A DNA stretch of 10,799 nucleotides from Tetrahymena elliotti 4EA (Eukaryota; Ciliophora; Oligohymenophorea; Hymenostomatida; Tetrahymenidae): contig JH720309.1 in NCBI GenBank assembly GCA_000231825.2, positions 1,220,616 to 1,231,414 on the forward strand. Reading direction: 5' to 3'. The notes below the pieces were generated by a model. The model was not told where the DNA came from, made no database searches, and worked only from the letters and a program-made list of their open reading frames with translations. Positions 9,132 through 10,799 of the stretch are shown here, one piece after another (the first letter of the stretch is position 1; each line of letters opens with the position of its first letter). The translations under genes were made by a program, and so were the position numbers.

Positions 9132-9603
9132 ATGTCTGACTAAGAAATTTTTTACTAAGGTAAAGCTGGTTCTTCCTATACCTTAGTTATGCAAGCGGTA
9201 ATATTAGAATAAATGAATATGCTATGCTGAATGGTTTTCCCTGCAAAGTTATTGAATGACTACTTGTAAGGTAGTTAAGCATGGAGATGCATGTGCTGTT
9301 TTCTTGGAGCTGATATTTTTACAAGTAGGAAATATAAAGAAAATTTCCTACCTTCACATAATATTTTAGTTCCTTTTGTTAAGAAATTTGAATATTAGCT
9401 CATGAATATTGATGATGATAAATGTCTCACTCTATTACTTGAAAATGGAGAAACTAAAGAAGATCTACAAGCTTCCCTCAGATGAACCATAATTAGTTGA
9501 AAAGCTAATGGCCGACTTTTAAAGCTAAAAGGATATTCTTATCTCAGTAATATTAGCTATGGGTTATGAAAAACTAATTTCCTAAAGAGAAATTTCTAAT
9601 TGA
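9132..9603 (+). pseudogene. Full-length frameshifted copy of translation factor eIF5A
   Basis: eIF5A helps ribosomes through difficult peptide bonds and needs one lysine converted to hypusine. The copy starts at ATG 9132-9134 (MSDQEIFYQGKAGSS) and its pieces cover the whole family length, about 156 residues against about 154-157. Shifts of frame occur near 9200, 9256, 9303 and 9471, with TGA at 9257-9259 and 9483-9485 when a frame is followed too far. Recognisable blocks are NEYAMLNGFPCKVIE, the hypusine loop KVVKHGDA with its Lys codon at 9277-9279, LGADIFTSRKYKENFLPSHN, VPFVKKFEYQLMNIDDDK, LLLENGETKEDL and the C-terminal DILISVILAMGYEKLIS, ending at TGA 9601-9603. TAG 9396-9398 falls on the conserved Gln of the FQL/YQL motif. 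No intron interrupts it and no poly(A) tract follows, so retroposition is possible but not shown. Confidence 0.93.
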
Positions 9604-9636
9604 AGAGATCATAAATCCATTATAATTATGATTAAT

Positions 9637-9676
9637 AACTAACTAACTAACGAACTAACTAACTAACTAACTAACT
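9637..9676 (+). repeat. (AACT)10 microsatellite
   Basis: Ten tandem AACT units lie 33 bases after the eIF5A stop; the fourth is AACG. This is a simple-sequence repeat, likely variable in length. Confidence 0.97.
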
Positions 9677-10140
9677 AGATAAGTGAATTTATGAAGCACT
9701 TGCAAAATTTAAAATTTGTTAAATAAATAAATGTTTAATCTACATTAATGCAAATTAAAGGAATTTAGATCGTAATTAGCTACAGCTTAACTTTTAAAGA
9801 AACAATTTCATCAAAAAACTGCATTTTCTACATAAATTATTTCCCATTTTTTATTCTTTAAAATTTATATTTATTATTTTTGACTGCTTAAAAGGCAAAC
9901 ATTTTTTTTTTGGAAAATCATCAATATTAATTTATATTGTTTTTAGTTATTGAATTAAAAAATAAAACAATGTTTTTGTTTGGACATTTAATTAATTTAA
10001 ATTTTTCTCATTTTTTTGATTTTTTGTTGGAAATTTTTATTATCATTATTTTCATTTTTATATATAAAAACTCTTTAATTTTGTCTCATATTTAATTTTT
10101 AAAAACACATCACATCTAATTATACTTGAAATTGTTATAT
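9677..10140. other. AT-rich spacer
   Basis: This stretch has long T and A runs (for example T9 near 9903) with no recognisable gene, RNA or repeat partner in the window. It separates the eIF5A copy from the 3' flank of copy III. Confidence 0.6.
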
Positions 10141-10379
10141 GAATTGAATTACACAAAATAGAAATATTTCGTATGAATGTGGCTTAAAATTATGGTAAAA
10201 TTATTAAAATATTATATTTTTAGTAAGAATTTAATTATTGAGAAATTAAAGAACATATAACACCTATTATTTTACTTTGAATGATTTTTGACATATTTTT
10301 AGTAATAAGAATTAAGAGTGTTTAAGTATATTTAATTTATTCTTAATTTTATAATTAAAAAACAGGAAAATATAATTAA
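10141..10379 (-). repeat. 3' flank of copy III, conserved with 4040-4275
   Basis: This sequence just after the copy III TGA aligns with the region downstream of copy II, including the GATTTTTGACATATTT segment near 10281-10300. It carries a deletion of about 18 bases relative to copy II. It is probably the 3' UTR and downstream DNA duplicated together with the gene. Confidence 0.5.
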
Positions 10380-10799
10380 TCAGTGATTCTAAATGATTGT
10401 GGCATATACATTTTGATTAAATTAGCATCTTAAGTTGCTCAGATAATTTAATACTAATTCAGAATCATAAAATACCCTAATTACTTCATATTTGTCAAAA
10501 ACATAAATTTATTCTTCTGATTCTTCAATAAAATTCTGACTTTTTGAGTAAGCATAAATAATAAGCTTGATTTTAAATCTTATGAGCAATTTACAGAGGA
10601 GCTTAAACATTCCATTATCAATAATTTAAATTGAATCAGTAGAGTAAATCACATATTAAAAAATATTTTAATTATCATAGTACTAGGTTGAGTTATTTTT
10701 TGTTATTTAATGATAAATTTAATTTTGTAAAAATTAAGAAATAACTTTTCTCATCACAAAATGAAATAGATCATTATTTTATTTAAATTTACTTTTTTC
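10380..10799 (-). CDS. Copy III of tandem ciliate membrane-protein gene, C-terminal 139 codons, intact
   Basis: The frame is open from the right window edge to TGA 10382-10380, exactly 140 codons with the stop, and includes eleven TAA/TAG codons read as Gln. It matches the C-terminal part of copy II: DLFHFVMRKVIS, then NIFQYVIYSTDS (motif at 10658-10632), CKLLIRFKIKLIIYA, EESEEQIYVF, VLNYLSNLR and the terminal VYATIIQNH. Compared with copy II it has four extra codons (a 12-base in-frame difference near codon 40) and lacks copy II's one-base frameshift. The alternation of hydrophobic strands with a TDS motif after the second recalls a VWA-type fold. Function is unknown. The gene's 5' part lies outside the window, so overall integrity cannot be judged. 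Confidence 0.72.

Noticed and set aside
9132..9603. Programmed frameshifting in the eIF5A copy
   Set aside because: There are about four shifts at unrelated sequences plus many substitutions in conserved positions; decay explains this better than recoding.
1..10799. Tetrahymena chromosome breakage sequence, telomeric GGGGTT repeats, tRNA or rRNA genes
   Set aside because: No match to the breakage core, no G-rich telomere repeats and no tRNA-like T-loop were found on either strand by eye.

Overview
The window is extremely AT-rich. Its coding stretches only make sense if TAA and TAG are read as glutamine and TGA is the only stop. In the decayed eIF5A copy a TAG sits where eIF5A has a conserved Gln, and the last 139 codons of the gene at the right edge use eleven TAA/TAG codons before ending at TGA. 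This is the ciliate code; base composition and protein style suggest Tetrahymena or a close relative (inference). Decayed gene copies and transposon remnants make germline (micronuclear) or otherwise poorly constrained DNA likely, but no diagnostic rearrangement junction is visible.

The backbone is three head-to-tail copies of one gene, all on the minus strand. Copy I (1-1358) has lost its 3' end to the window edge, copy II (4276-6363) is complete in extent, and copy III (10380-10799) shows only its 3' end. Copies I and II share the 5' part and about 240 bp of upstream DNA. Copies II and III share the 3' part and about 235 bp of downstream DNA. The encoded protein looks like a ciliate membrane protein: cytosolic N-tail, transmembrane segment, roughly 200-residue external region, second hydrophobic region, linker, TPR-like helices, and a C-terminal alpha/beta domain that may be VWA-like. 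Copies I and II carry frameshifts and TGA codons. The visible part of copy III is uninterrupted.

The spacer between I and II (1359-4275) holds a short, badly decayed Tc1/mariner-like remnant around 2791-3473 and otherwise featureless AT-rich DNA. The spacer between II and III (6364-10379) holds, in order: a decayed Ser/Arg/Lys-rich plus-strand reading frame with half of a CCCH-type zinc finger; a 1.23-kb Tc1/mariner element with matching terminal inverted repeats, TA at both ends and a DD34E transposase broken into several frames; a full-length, intronless, frameshifted copy of the eIF5A gene on the plus strand; and an (AACT)10 microsatellite.

No rRNA, tRNA, CRISPR array or chromosome-breakage sequence was seen. 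The most interesting content is the tandem membrane-protein family. It is recognisable only by reading both strands with the ciliate code and by comparing copies.
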